DNA from: an uncultured Clostridia bacterium
Lineage (GTDB): Bacteria > Bacillota > Clostridia > Peptostreptococcales > Anaerovoracaceae
Reading direction: 5' to 3'
Length of the DNA stretch: 64,000 nt
NCBI GenBank assembly: GCA_938049335.1
Contig: CALIYX010000025.1
Coordinates: 124,001 to 188,000, forward strand
Of the stretch, positions 48,908-57,760 are shown one piece after another. Made by a program: the position numbers and the translations under genes. The number at the start of each line of letters is the position of its first letter. Positions within the stretch are counted from its first letter, which is position 1. The notes beneath the pieces were generated by a model. That model made no database searches and had not been told where the DNA came from. It saw only the letters and a list, made by a program, of their open reading frames with translations.

Positions 48908-49642
48908 CTAATTTGCATCAGCAGCTAGACGCTCTTTTATTGCTTCCTCAATCTGGTTTGGGAGAGCTGCGAGAGATTTTCTATCAAGAGTTGCTGTATC
49001 TATAGCAGGTAAAATTGTAACTCTGACTGTTTCACCCTTTGATACTTTCCTCTTTTGTTCGAAGACCTTATAGGTTCCGTCAATCACAATTGGAACAACA
49101 GGAGCCTTGGCCTTAGTTGCTAGCTTGAAGCTTCCTGGCTTAAAGTCTGCCATTTCACGCTTTTGGCTACGCGTTCCCTCTGGGAAAATAACGAGTGAAA
49201 AACCTTGATTTATAAGCTCTGCGCCTTCGTTGATAGTCTTGAGACTTTCTCTGACATCTCCTCTTTTGATAAAGAGACCTCTTGTAGCATAAATCCACTT
49301 TCCTAGGAGTGGAACTTTACTGAATTCGTTCTTAGCAATAAATCCTGTCTGCTTTCCACTTACAGCATATAGGAGTGCCATTATATCAAAGTGTGCTTGA
49401 TGATTAGCTATAAATACACAAGAACCATCAGGTAGATTTTCTTTGCCTATTACTTCATATCTTATATCAAAATGCTTGGATACATATGCAGACCATCTTG
49501 CTGTAACTTCGGCGATAAGTCTAGTTTCCTCTGCCTGATTGCCAGTAGCTCTGGCTTTTTTTATTTTGCTTCTAAAAGGTAAAAACTTTATTCCGGACCA
49601 AATTAGGAATAAAATTGCACCTAAATTTCTTATTTTGTTCAC
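48908..49642 (-). CDS. plsC: 1-Acyl-sn-glycerol-3-phosphate acyltransferase (PlsC type)
   Basis: Acylates lysophosphatidic acid to phosphatidic acid in phospholipid synthesis. The 244-residue protein has an N-terminal membrane-associated helix, the catalytic H-x4-D motif in N-H-Q-A-H-F-D (about residue 80) and the substrate motif F-P-E-G-T-R-S (about 153), followed by V-P-I-V-I-D-G-T-Y. Translation starts at GTG with GGAGG 6 bases upstream. Followed by the unknown membrane protein gene. Confidence 0.93.
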   Translation of the reverse strand: MNKIRNLGAILFLIWSGIKFLPFRSKIKKARATGNQAEETRLIAEVTARWSAYVSKHFDIRYEVIGKENLPDGSCVFIANHQAHFDIMALLYAVSGKQTGFIAKNEFSKVPLLGKWIYATRGLFIKRGDVRESLKTINEGAELINQGFSLVIFPEGTRSQKREMADFKPGSFKLATKAKAPVVPIVIDGTYKVFEQKRKVSKGETVRVTILPAIDTATLDRKSLAALPNQIEEAIKERLAADAN

Positions 49643-49738
49643 GATAAACCTCCGATCTTACTCCATAATAATATACCATAAATGATATGGTAATATCTAT
49701 ATTTTAGGTTATAATATATGAAAAGGTTTGGGATAAAT

Positions 49739-50371
49739 ATGAAGAATAATAAATTTAAGATATATGGATTAATAGTATTTATAGCTACTCTTGTTTTCAT
49801 CGGGGTTGCAGTAGGCGTTCAGACGGGATATCTAGATGGTTTTGACGATGCCGTGCGCTACCGAGTTTACAGTATGAGAAGCGATAAGCTGACGGTATTT
49901 TGGAGGTTAATAACGCACAGTGGTGATAGGTATGTAGTTATCATACTTGGCATTATATTACTTTTGATAAAATCGCTAAGGGAAAAGTACGGAGTTAAGT
50001 TTGCAATAGCAACACTCTCTTCGACTGCACTTTACCAGATAATGAAGTATATTTTCCAAAGACCAAGGCCAGATCTTGCTTTAAGACTAATTGAGCAGGG
50101 AGGATACTCATTTCCAAGTGGACACTCGATGAACTGTCTTGTGAGCTACGGAATCTTGATATACCTACTTCTGAGGTATTGTGAAAACAGAAGGCTTGCG
50201 AAGCTGCTGTCGTTTGGACTTGGACTACTCACAATTTTGATTGGATTCAGCAGGGTCTATGTCGGCGTTCACTACCCTACGGATATCATTGGTGGCTGGA
50301 GCCTTGGAATTGCAGTGCTTGTAGCGATGATTTACGCATTTGAAAAATTTGATAGCAGAAGCGAAGGCTGA
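49739..50371 (+). CDS. PAP2-family phosphatase
   Basis: A 210-residue polytopic membrane phosphatase with the full PAP2 triad: K-Y-I-F-Q-R-P-R-P, P-S-G-H-S and S-R-V-Y-V-G-V-H-Y-P-T-D. Substrates may be undecaprenyl pyrophosphate, phosphatidic acid or phosphatidylglycerophosphate; these cannot be told apart from sequence. A TATAAT box ends at 49715, so the ATG at 49718 would lie before the expected start of transcription. I therefore prefer the ATG at 49739, with TGGGA upstream. Divergent from plsC. Confidence 0.86.
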   Translation: MKNNKFKIYGLIVFIATLVFIGVAVGVQTGYLDGFDDAVRYRVYSMRSDKLTVFWRLITHSGDRYVVIILGIILLLIKSLREKYGVKFAIATLSSTALYQIMKYIFQRPRPDLALRLIEQGGYSFPSGHSMNCLVSYGILIYLLLRYCENRRLAKLLSFGLGLLTILIGFSRVYVGVHYPTDIIGGWSLGIAVLVAMIYAFEKFDSRSEG

Positions 50372-50392
50372 TGTATAGTGAAAGGATAAGTA

Positions 50393-51556
50393 ATGGCTCT
50401 TAAGATTAGTATGTTATCAAAGCTAGAGACAACTAAAAATTTTAAGCTTGTAGCAGGTGCTGGTGGACTTGAGAAGACCATAGATTGTACGGAAATCCTC
50501 GACTTTGAGTTTGATGACGAGGGACAAAACTACAGGCAGAAGAGAGCTTTTGATGGAAACAGCCTAGTTCTCACAAGCTTTATCTACGCAAAGGGAAGAC
50601 CTGATTTAGTCGTTGATTCCATTAAGAAGCTGATCCAGTGCGATGTGCATGCACTTGCATATAAGCCTGTCGTGTTCAAAACGCTTCCAAAGGAAGCTCT
50701 AGAAATCGCAGACGCAATGAATTTTCCTATATTTGTCTTTGAGAGCGATGTTTACATGGAGAATATAATTCTAGAGATAAACAGTGCAAACCTAAAAGAC
50801 CATAGTGAATCTATCAAAAGTCTAATACTAGAGTCGGTCATTAAAGGCAGCCGTGAGGAAACTCCAATTATAAATCAAATAATGAACGAGAGATATTGCT
50901 ACGCTTCGGCTCTTTGCATAGGCGTAAAAGATGTCAAATCTATAGAGGAAAAGCTGAAGTTTTCAATAGTTGGTCAGTATATAAAAAGACATGTTTTCAT
51001 AGGCATATATAACGAAAGACTTATGATTGTCATAGCTCAGGAGGGAGACAGCAGAGAAATATTTGTAAACACAATTTATGAAATTGCCTCCTTCTACAAC
51101 CTCAGCCTTGAGATGATAAACGAGGCTCATAAGGGCTGGAGTAGAATAGATTCAGACCATGAGCACATAACGGATTTGATTCGAGAAGCATATTGGGCAG
51201 AAATAATTGCAAAAATTGAAGATGAAAAAGTTAAGTATTACGAAAATGTGGGTATATACAAATTAATCGCACACTATTCAGGTGATAAAGAGACTTTAAA
51301 CTTCGCCTATAACTACCTAAAGCCAATACTTGAGGAGGATGGCAAGGATAATGAGCTCTTGCAAACCGGCATAGCATATGTCTTTGCTGGTGGCGATGCG
51401 AATCTGGCAGCGAGTAAGCTGTTTTGCCATAAAAATACCATTAGGTACAGGATAAACAAGATCCAGGAGAAGCTAGATCCAGTTGCAACAGAGGCAGATT
51501 TCTTTACAAATCTGACTACAGCAATTAAAATTTATTTGTTAAATCGTTATAGTTAA
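50393..51556 (+). CDS. PucR-family transcriptional regulator
   Basis: A 387-residue regulator. The N-terminal PucR domain (about 5-125) contains the L-V-A-G-A-G-G-L-E-K pattern, which resembles the usual start of purine-catabolism-type sensors. A middle GGDEF-like CdaR region follows. The C-terminal PucR helix-turn-helix is G-D-A-N-L-A-A-S-K-L-F-C-H-K-N-T-I-R-Y-R. Family members control purine, amino-acid or sugar-acid catabolism. No catabolic target is next to it, so its regulon is open. It starts 21 bases after the PAP2 gene. Confidence 0.88.
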   Translation: MALKISMLSKLETTKNFKLVAGAGGLEKTIDCTEILDFEFDDEGQNYRQKRAFDGNSLVLTSFIYAKGRPDLVVDSIKKLIQCDVHALAYKPVVFKTLPKEALEIADAMNFPIFVFESDVYMENIILEINSANLKDHSESIKSLILESVIKGSREETPIINQIMNERYCYASALCIGVKDVKSIEEKLKFSIVGQYIKRHVFIGIYNERLMIVIAQEGDSREIFVNTIYEIASFYNLSLEMINEAHKGWSRIDSDHEHITDLIREAYWAEIIAKIEDEKVKYYENVGIYKLIAHYSGDKETLNFAYNYLKPILEEDGKDNELLQTGIAYVFAGGDANLAASKLFCHKNTIRYRINKIQEKLDPVATEADFFTNLTTAIKIYLLNRYS

Positions 51557-51601
51557 TGATAAATATAAAGAATAAAATTAAGAACAAAAAGGAGAAAAAA
51601 G

Positions 51602-51760
51602 ATGAAAGAATATGTATGTGGTGCATGTGGTTATGAGTACGATCCAGCAGTAGGTGATCCAGATAACGGAATTCAGCCAGGAACAGCATTTGAAGATCTT
51701 CCTGAGGATTGGACATGTCCTATCTGCGGAATGGGCAAGGATGTTTTCGAAGAGAAATAA
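51602..51760 (+). CDS. Rubredoxin
   Basis: A 52-residue electron carrier with a single Fe(Cys)4 centre. Cysteines at 6, 9, 39 and 42 are in C-G-A-C-G-Y and C-P-I-C-G, with the standard aromatic core Y-V-C, Y-E-Y-D-P and D-W-T-C-P. A GGAG site lies 7 bases before the ATG. It has its own terminator and no adjacent redox partner. In anaerobes such proteins usually serve oxygen or superoxide detoxification. Confidence 0.97.
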   Translation: MKEYVCGACGYEYDPAVGDPDNGIQPGTAFEDLPEDWTCPICGMGKDVFEEK

Positions 51761-51791
51761 ATCTTAAGCTCAACAAGATAAAGAGTAAATA

Positions 51792-51842
51792 AAACTCCGC
51801 ATGACTTCACTGCTATGCAGTAAGAAGTCCGCGGAGTTTTTT
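51792..51842 (+). terminator. Terminator after rubredoxin
   Basis: A long hairpin (outer arms AACTCCGC/GCGGAGTT, inner arms GACTTC/GAAGTC and ACTGC/GCAGT) followed by TTTTTT on the plus strand. Confidence 0.85.
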
Positions 51843-51852
51843 CTTGCGTATT

Positions 51853-51960
51853 AGTGAGCAAATCCTTAGAGATTTGCTTCTGATTAGAGTGCGTTTTGCC
51901 CTGCGGGCAAAACTGTGACAGAGCGAAAAGGCTATAGCAGCACGGAGCCTGGCGCTCTGT
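51853..51960. repeat. Cluster of three hairpins at the end of the DUF2148 gene
   Basis: Three inverted repeats follow each other: AGCAAATC/GATTTGCT (51853-51874), GTTTTGCCC/GGGCAAAAC (from about 51891) and GACAGAGCG/CGCTCTGTC (51917-51960), the last spanning the DUF2148 stop codon and holding an inner GGCT/AGCC pair. None has a T run. On the minus strand they form a structured 3' region before the rubredoxin hairpin. Confidence 0.6.
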
Positions 51961-52480
51961 CAAAGTAGTTGCTCTTCGCCCCTGTAGACAGAGGTATTCC
52001 GTAGCAGAGCTTTACATTATCGGCGAAGAGCTTGAGCCTAAGCGCTGAGCGGCCGATGGAGTACATGACACGATTGTCGATGCGGTTATCGGCCGCAAGT
52101 GCGACAGCCGAGCCTATGGCGATGCCGAGGTCTGTCGCACTGAATGAGCAACAGGCGTCAGCCTTGCTCATTTCAGCGCAGTTCTCAAAACCGCACATGC
52201 CGCAATGTGGAACGCCGCTGGCTGTTCCCATAGCGGCAATTAGAACGACGCAGTGACTGTTTCTTATGTTATCTGCGTCGCGGCAAAAGAATTCAAGTCC
52301 GTATTCCTTGCCAGCCACTTCCATTTCTTTTGCTAAAGGTTCTATATCCTCACCTGAAACTATCAGGGTTCTAATCTTGTCTAGTCCATTTGCTTTTGGT
52401 GCAGTGTGAGCAGCAGCGCACATGGCATCAGCGACTCTGAAAGCTGCTTCCCTTTCGGCATCCTTCATATTTTTAATCAT
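51932..52480 (-). CDS. DUF2148 ferredoxin-domain protein
   Basis: A 182-residue cysteine-rich protein of the DUF2148 family. The cysteines are in C-G-M-C-G-F-E-N-C-A (about residues 93-101) and A-C-C-S-F-S-A-T-D-L-G-I-A-I-G-S-A (about 109-125), probably binding an iron-sulfur cluster. Members are common in anaerobes and their reaction is unknown. It converges on rubredoxin, which may be coincidental. The ribosome site AAAGGAG is 10 bases before the ATG. Confidence 0.85.
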   Translation of the reverse strand: MIKNMKDAEREAAFRVADAMCAAAHTAPKANGLDKIRTLIVSGEDIEPLAKEMEVAGKEYGLEFFCRDADNIRNSHCVVLIAAMGTASGVPHCGMCGFENCAEMSKADACCSFSATDLGIAIGSAVALAADNRIDNRVMYSIGRSALRLKLFADNVKLCYGIPLSTGAKSNYFDRAPGSVLL

Positions 52481-52561
52481 AAATCTTAGTCTCCTTTGAG
52501 ATTATTATATCATATGATATAATTTAAATACTATTGTTTGAATCAAGAGGAGAGGTAAATT

Positions 52562-53503
52562 ATGAGTATTTCCACAAAGAAGATAGATAAGCCTGCTCTT
52601 ATAGTAATGGCAGCAGGCATGGGAAGCAGGTATGGAGGACTAAAGCAGATAGATCCAATAAGCGATGAGGGCGAGATAATTTTGGATTTCTCTCTTTACG
52701 ATGCTATGATGGCAGGTTTTGAGGAGATTGTTTTCATAATCAAGAAGGAGAATGAGCAGGACTTTAGGGCTTTGATAGATGAAAGAAGCGGAAAGCACTT
52801 AAACATTCACTACGCATTCCAGGATATAGCTGATATTCCAGAGGGCTGTGAGATTCCTGAGGGACGTGAAAAGCCTTGGGGTACGGGACATGCGGTGCTT
52901 GCAGCTCGCAAGCTCATAGATGCACCTTTTGCTGTAATAAATGCAGATGACTACTACGGCGCTGGAGCTTTCCAGACCATGTATGATTTTCTTGAGAATG
53001 CAAAGGATGACGATAAGTATAGATACTCCATGGTTGGATATAGGCTAGATAAGACTTTGACGGAAAACGGCCATGTAGCAAGAGGTATTTGCACAGTCGA
53101 TGATAAGCACGAGCTATTATCAGTTGTTGAGCGAACAAAGATTATGAGAAGAGGCGATGCAGTTGCATTTACCGAAGATGACGGGCAAACTTGGACAGAG
53201 GTTTCAGGTGACACAATAGTTTCGATGAATTTCTGGGGCTTTACAAAGTCTATGATGAATGAACTTGAGAGGAATTTTCCAAAATTCTTTGAGACTAGCG
53301 TAGTTGAGAATCCGCTAAAGGCAGAATATTTCCTTCCGGGTGTGGTATCTGAGCTTTTAGCTGAGGATAAGGCTACTGTCAAAGTTTTGACATCACAGGA
53401 TAAATGGTACGGTGTAACCTACAAAGAGGATAAACAGGGCGTTGTCAGCGCACTTCGTTCAATGAAGGACAAGGGCCTATATCCAGATATATTATGGAAA
53501 TAG
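52562..53503 (+). CDS. Sugar-phosphate nucleotidyltransferase-like protein
   Basis: A 313-residue NTP-transferase-fold protein. The nucleotide-binding motif is M-A-A-G-M-G-S-R-Y-G-G-L-K-Q (about 16-29), with a metal-binding A-D-D-Y-Y near 124. The W-G-T-G-H-A-V-L-A-A segment is typical of hexose-1-phosphate nucleotidyltransferases. The exact sugar and nucleotide cannot be read. It sits directly upstream of a surface-protein gene (8-base gap), consistent with a role in cell-envelope polymers. Confidence 0.85.
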   Translation: MSISTKKIDKPALIVMAAGMGSRYGGLKQIDPISDEGEIILDFSLYDAMMAGFEEIVFIIKKENEQDFRALIDERSGKHLNIHYAFQDIADIPEGCEIPEGREKPWGTGHAVLAARKLIDAPFAVINADDYYGAGAFQTMYDFLENAKDDDKYRYSMVGYRLDKTLTENGHVARGICTVDDKHELLSVVERTKIMRRGDAVAFTEDDGQTWTEVSGDTIVSMNFWGFTKSMMNELERNFPKFFETSVVENPLKAEYFLPGVVSELLAEDKATVKVLTSQDKWYGVTYKEDKQGVVSALRSMKDKGLYPDILWK

Positions 53504-53511
53504 GAAAACAG

Positions 53512-55536
53512 ATGAAAAGAAAAATTACAAGTAGAATCATTTTGACTCTGACATGTCTAGTATTTGCTTTGATGCCGGCGGCTTCAGCAATGGCACAGTC
53601 AAAGCCACATATAAGACTGTCAGCGAGCTACGATGATAATGAGCATGTTCTAGGACTTGCATTAGAAAAAGCAAAGGCTGAGTTTGCAGCAGCTCAGGAA
53701 AACGAAAAACAGGTAAGAGCAGAAAATGGAAATGTCAAGTATGCTGAAGAAATCAAGGCGGAATTAGAACGTCTAAAGGAATCTAGAGCATATACAGTAA
53801 ATTATTTTCTAGAGAATCGAAGCAACCAGTATGAAAGTGCTTTGACAATAGATAAGCTCCTCAAGTTCATAGATACAGAACCTAGTTTGGTGGGGCTAAA
53901 CCTCACTGCAGCTGATAAGGCAAAGGTGAAATCCCTTGTAGAGGAGTCTCTTTCATTCGATAATATCAACAGATCCATCGAGCTTATGCAGATGGCAAAT
54001 GATATTAGGAGAAATCCAGATATTAGATCATATGATACATCATCTGCAATTAGACCTCAGCTACCAGCGGTACCAAATGGAGATCTTAAGGTGTCTGCAG
54101 ATTTGATGATGTTTTCTGCGGTAAGCAACGCATTATTTACTGTACAGTACGAAAAGACTGGGTATATTAATCACGACTACTTCATGGCACTGATTTCATC
54201 ACAACGCACATTCATGTCAAATATATTCAATTCAGGATCTAGCGAAAATCTAGCTCTGATTTACATGGATCCTTTCAATTTCTGGTTTGATATGGAGAGA
54301 CAGAAGTACGTAACTGGTGCATATGGCTCAGAATATGAGATAGCTCATTATAAATCTTTGATGAGTGATGCACACAAAATCACAGGGCTGACTGTGAATA
54401 ACCTTAAGAAAGGTTCGCCGACAAGCGAGCAGTGCTTCGGAGGACTAAATACAAATAAAACATATCTAAGTCTTGAGGAATTTAAGAACGAGATTAGAAA
54501 GCGTCAAAGCGAAATAGACGATGAAATCGCAAAGAAGGAAGCCGAGCTAGCTAATGCTAGCAGAACCGATAGTAATGCAGCAGTAAACGCAGCTATTCAG
54601 AGAACAAAGCAAGCAAGAGAAAATCTAGAAAAAGCCCAGGCAAATTTTGACGCTAACAAACAGATAAGACTTGCAGGAAGCGATAGATATGAGACTGCTT
54701 ACGCTGTTGCTGAGCAAATGAAACTAAATAAGGGTGAATCAAAGTTCAAAAACATAGTAGTTGCATCAGGCGATAACTATCCAGACGCGCTTTCAGGCAA
54801 CTACCTAGCTTTCACCAAAAATGCTCCTATGCTTTTGACAAACCAATACGAAGTAGATAACACTGCTGAGTATATAAAGAATAGTATTGAACCTAATGGT
54901 ACAGTATATATTTTAGGACAGACAAGCGCTGTTCCAGCAAGCTTAGAGCAGAAACTTCAGGGGATTAATGTTAAGAGAATCGGAGGTTCTGATAGATTTG
55001 AGACTAATCTTTTGATCCTAAAGGAAGCGAGAGTGCATGGTGAAGAGCTTATTGTATGCTCAGGTTTGAACTTCCCCGATGCGGTTTCGGCTTCTGCAGC
55101 AAATAGACCTATTTTGCTAGCTGATGATAAACTTAGTGCAAGTCAAAAGAACTATCTTTCAACAATAAACCCGCTAAAGGTATACTTTATTGGAGGAGAT
55201 AAGGCAGTTCCAAAGGAAGTACGCGATGAATTCACAGGGGATACTGTAAGACTTGCAGGATCGGATAGATTCGAGACATCAAGACTGATTGCAGAAAATC
55301 TTTTCCAAGGTCATCCAGATAGAGTTATATTAGCTTCGGGACTTAACTTCCCAGACGCCCTTGTAGGCGGAGCTTTCAATCAGGACATCGGAGTTCCAGT
55401 TATACTCGTGGGACCAGATTTTACAGATGCTTATAATGCGAAAAAATTTGTCTCAGAAAATGGAACTAAGAGTTTGATTTTACTAGGTGGAAAGCTTTCA
55501 ATCAGCGATGAAATAGCAAATTATATAAGAGGCTAG
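53512..55536 (+). CDS. Surface protein with CAP-like domain and three cell-wall-binding type 2 repeats
   Basis: A 674-residue secreted protein. The signal peptide ends near A-S-A-M-A-Q (about 29). A helical region (about 45-130) leads into a CAP/SCP-like domain (about 150-325: N-I-N-R-S-I-E-L-M..., S-A-D-L-M-M-F, S-E-N-L-A). An E/K/A-rich coiled coil (about 340-390) follows. Three CWB2 repeats fill 395-674, each opening with R-L-A-G-S-D-R-Y/F-E-T and having a P-D-A-L/V motif. CWB2 triplets anchor proteins non-covalently to anionic wall polymers, as in Clostridioides difficile. The ATG at 53512 has AGGA 6 bases upstream. Function beyond anchoring is unknown. Confidence 0.87.
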   Translation: MKRKITSRIILTLTCLVFALMPAASAMAQSKPHIRLSASYDDNEHVLGLALEKAKAEFAAAQENEKQVRAENGNVKYAEEIKAELERLKESRAYTVNYFLENRSNQYESALTIDKLLKFIDTEPSLVGLNLTAADKAKVKSLVEESLSFDNINRSIELMQMANDIRRNPDIRSYDTSSAIRPQLPAVPNGDLKVSADLMMFSAVSNALFTVQYEKTGYINHDYFMALISSQRTFMSNIFNSGSSENLALIYMDPFNFWFDMERQKYVTGAYGSEYEIAHYKSLMSDAHKITGLTVNNLKKGSPTSEQCFGGLNTNKTYLSLEEFKNEIRKRQSEIDDEIAKKEAELANASRTDSNAAVNAAIQRTKQARENLEKAQANFDANKQIRLAGSDRYETAYAVAEQMKLNKGESKFKNIVVASGDNYPDALSGNYLAFTKNAPMLLTNQYEVDNTAEYIKNSIEPNGTVYILGQTSAVPASLEQKLQGINVKRIGGSDRFETNLLILKEARVHGEELIVCSGLNFPDAVSASAANRPILLADDKLSASQKNYLSTINPLKVYFIGGDKAVPKEVRDEFTGDTVRLAGSDRFETSRLIAENLFQGHPDRVILASGLNFPDALVGGAFNQDIGVPVILVGPDFTDAYNAKKFVSENGTKSLILLGGKLSISDEIANYIRG

Positions 55537-55576
55537 TTGGTAATGATAATATAATTTTAATCAATATAGGCAAAGT

Positions 55577-55611
55577 AAAAGGATGCTATCTATTACGAAT
55601 AGCATCTTTTT
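55577..55611. terminator. Bidirectional terminator between surface-protein and acyltransferase genes
   Basis: GATGCTAT/ATAGCATC stem extended by A/T pairs, with T runs on both strands. It ends at the stop codon of the convergent acyltransferase. Confidence 0.85.
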
Positions 55612-56717
55612 TATACTATGAGCTTGCCTATCCCCGGGAGCTTGCTTAAAATGTACGCAGCTACGGCAGATAAAGTTAAATATAAGACAGTAAGAATTGG
55701 AATTCCAATTACTGAGCTAAATGGAAGCATAGTGAAATTGAAATGATATTTTGCTTGTTCGATAAATAGTGGGTGAACTAGATATATGCCAAAGCTGTAC
55801 TTTGATATGAAAATAATAATAGTTCTAGCCGTCTTACCAAAGTTCTTTAAATTAAAGTTGTACTTAAGAAATACAAATACAGCAATTGATTCAAGTAAAA
55901 CGTTAATCGATAGGTAGGCGTAGAAAAAATCGTTTGGAGTATTTGTGCGTATTGAATAGTAGATGGTACAAACTATTGTCGTTATAAAGCCTAAAATACC
56001 GAAGATATATATTAAAATTATCATCTTACGACTAAGGTTAATGGAGTTTAAATAATACCCTAAAACAAAGTAAAAAATGAATCTTACATTAAAGAATTCA
56101 CTCCCTCCCCCGCCAAATTTACCTAGATATTGACCGAGTGTTACAGAAAAATTAGGCATAAATAAGCCTAGTATTGCAACTGCATTTGGTATAAGTATGG
56201 CTGATATGAACATGAATACTATTGTATATCTTAAAGCATTTATATTCCCTTTGACCCCCGAAAATATAGGTGAGATTATATATAGTCCAATAATGGTAAA
56301 TAAGAACCACATGTGATAGTGCCCTTCGAGGAATGTAAGCAGCTTGTTTTCTCCATTGTTAATTAGACTAGGCACAAAAGTATAAATAGCTGACCAAAAT
56401 ATGAAGGCAACAACAATGCGAAAGATATTTTTAGAATACAGACGCTTCAAATTAATCTTTTTGTCTAAGAATAGTGCGCCACTAATCATTATGAAGCAAG
56501 GAACACACCATCTAACAACGCTATCATAAAAAGAACATGTGATCCATGAGGAAGCCGTTACAGGCCAAGTATACCAATTAGATGCACAAACATGTAGCAT
56601 TATTACTGCTATTGTTGCAAAGGCTCTGAGTCCATCAAAATACTCTATTCTATTTTCCGAACCAGCCTGAAATGTTTGAGTCTCCATAGCTGATGAATTT
56701 ACTTGTACGTTCGACAT
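55611..56717 (-). CDS. Acyltransferase-3 family membrane protein
   Basis: A 368-residue protein with about ten membrane helices. The family start Y-F-D-G-L-R-A-F-A-T-I-A-V-I-M-L-H-V (about 25-42) carries the conserved histidine, and W-C-V-P-C-F-I-M-I-S-G-A-L-F follows. Such enzymes O-acetylate or succinylate surface polysaccharides, peptidoglycan or lipids. I place the start at the ATG at 56717, with AGGAG 7 bases upstream. The frame continues upstream to a TTG, but that stretch contains the promoter. Confidence 0.87.
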   Translation of the reverse strand: MSNVQVNSSAMETQTFQAGSENRIEYFDGLRAFATIAVIMLHVCASNWYTWPVTASSWITCSFYDSVVRWCVPCFIMISGALFLDKKINLKRLYSKNIFRIVVAFIFWSAIYTFVPSLINNGENKLLTFLEGHYHMWFLFTIIGLYIISPIFSGVKGNINALRYTIVFMFISAILIPNAVAILGLFMPNFSVTLGQYLGKFGGGGSEFFNVRFIFYFVLGYYLNSINLSRKMIILIYIFGILGFITTIVCTIYYSIRTNTPNDFFYAYLSINVLLESIAVFVFLKYNFNLKNFGKTARTIIIFISKYSFGIYLVHPLFIEQAKYHFNFTMLPFSSVIGIPILTVLYLTLSAVAAYILSKLPGIGKLIV

Positions 56718-56781
56718 GCGTTTTCTCCTAAAATAGGGAGTTAAAGATTTAGATTTAGCCGTTTTGTTTATTTCAAGCTTT

Positions 56782-56810
56782 AGTATATCATTGTCTTGAT
56801 TTACATTCAA
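56782..56810 (-). promoter_or_regulatory. Acyltransferase gene promoter
   Basis: TTGAAT (56805-56810), a 17-base spacer and an extended TGA-TATACT (-10 at 56782-56787) on the minus strand. Leader about 58 bases. Confidence 0.72.
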
Positions 56811-56895
56811 TAAGTCTAAAATACAGTTAAATATAAATACTATAGGGGAATGTTCAGATTCGAAAGCATAAATCCAAGATATTTTGATATAAAGC

Positions 56896-56923
56896 TTGTT
56901 TTTTACGTGAATTAGTATATAAT
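56896..56923 (+). promoter_or_regulatory. rpsF-ssb-rpsR promoter
   Basis: TTGTTT (56896-56901), a 16-base spacer and a perfect TATAAT (56918-56923). Confidence 0.68.
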
Positions 56924-56954
56924 ATTAGGGTATGTAACTATGCATACGATCTCT

Positions 56955-56972
56955 GCGCTATAGGAATAGCGC
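56955..56972 (+). promoter_or_regulatory. Hairpin in the rpsF leader
   Basis: A perfect 7-bp stem GCGCTAT/ATAGCGC with an AGGA tetraloop in the 5' untranslated region, about 30 bases before the ATG. rpsF leaders often carry a site for autoregulation by S6:S18. I cannot see the characteristic CCG bulge, so that identity is only possible. Confidence 0.45.
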
Positions 56973-57000
56973 CATTTAAGACCATAGGGAGGTGAAACAA

Positions 57001-57288
57001 ATGATTAACTACGAGGTAATGTTCATCATCGATCCAATGTTGGATGATGAGAAGAAGGACGCAGCTGTTGAGAGAGTTAAAGGCATCATCGCAGCTGAAG
57101 GAGAAGTAGGAAATGTTGATGTTTGGGGCCTAAGAAAGTTGGCTTACCCAATCCAGAAGAAGAACGAGGGCTACTATGTTGTCATCGACTTCAAGGCAGA
57201 ACCAACATTGCCAGCAGAGCTCGATAGAAGACTCAAGATTTCAGAAGATTTCATGAGACATATCATCGTTAATAAGGATGCTGAATAA
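57001..57288 (+). CDS. rpsF: 30S ribosomal protein S6
   Basis: A 95-residue ribosomal protein that binds 16S rRNA together with S18. It has the typical start Y-E-V-M-F-I-I-D-P, the segment V-W-G-L-R-K-L-A-Y-P-I-x-K-K-x-E-G-Y-Y and the R-R-L-K-I-S-E-D-F-M-R end. The ATG at 57001 is preceded by GGGAGGTG at 6 bases. It is first in the conserved rpsF-ssb-rpsR operon. Confidence 0.97.
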   Translation: MINYEVMFIIDPMLDDEKKDAAVERVKGIIAAEGEVGNVDVWGLRKLAYPIQKKNEGYYVVIDFKAEPTLPAELDRRLKISEDFMRHIIVNKDAE

Positions 57289-57304
57289 GAAAGAGGTGTA
57301 GATA

Positions 57305-57745
57305 GTGAATAGTGTAGTACTAATAGGAAGACTCACAAGGGATCCTGAACTTAGATACACCACATCTCAGATGGCTGTAGCAACATTTAGCTTGGCTATT
57401 GATAGGCCCGTTCGTGCAGGCAAGGAGAGAGAAACAGACTTTCCACGCGTAACTGTATTTGGCAAGCAGGCAGAAAACTGCGAGAAGTATCTTGCTAAAG
57501 GTCGTATGGCAGCTGTCCAGGGAAGACTTCAGACAGGAAGCTATACCAATAAGGACGGAGCTACAGTTTACACCACGGATGTTGTTGCCGATCGTGTTGA
57601 ATTCCTAGAATGGGGAGATAGACCACAGGGCAGCGCACCAAGACCACAGCAGACACATGCATCTGAGCCAGCAGGCGTAAGCGGCGGCTTTGATGACGAG
57701 ATGCCGGATTCATTCCAGGCAATTGACGAAGATGTACCGTTCTAA
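57305..57745 (+). CDS. ssb: Single-stranded DNA-binding protein
   Basis: A 146-residue SSB with an OB fold (about 1-105: N-S-V-V-L-I-G-R-L-T-R-D-P-E-L-R-Y and V-Q-G-R-L-Q-T-G-S-Y). A short P/Q/G linker leads to the acidic tail ending D-E-D-V-P-F, the partner-binding tip. Translation starts at GTG with AGAGGTG upstream. Between rpsF and rpsR, the standard Firmicute order. Confidence 0.97.
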   Translation: MNSVVLIGRLTRDPELRYTTSQMAVATFSLAIDRPVRAGKERETDFPRVTVFGKQAENCEKYLAKGRMAAVQGRLQTGSYTNKDGATVYTTDVVADRVEFLEWGDRPQGSAPRPQQTHASEPAGVSGGFDDEMPDSFQAIDEDVPF

Positions 57746-57760
57746 AGAGAGGAGATAAAC

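Noticed and set aside
51525..51963. Minus-strand frames across rubredoxin
   Set aside because: Rubredoxin on the plus strand has an exact family match and a good ribosome site; the antisense frames contain terminator hairpins.
54660..55530. Repeated segments in the surface-protein gene as a DNA repeat array
   Set aside because: The repetition is at protein level (three CWB2 modules) and diverged in DNA, so it is not a separate repeat element.
56930..57000. Classical S6:S18 autoregulatory leader before rpsF
   Set aside because: A simple hairpin is present but the characteristic bulged CCG feature could not be identified, so I list only a hairpin.
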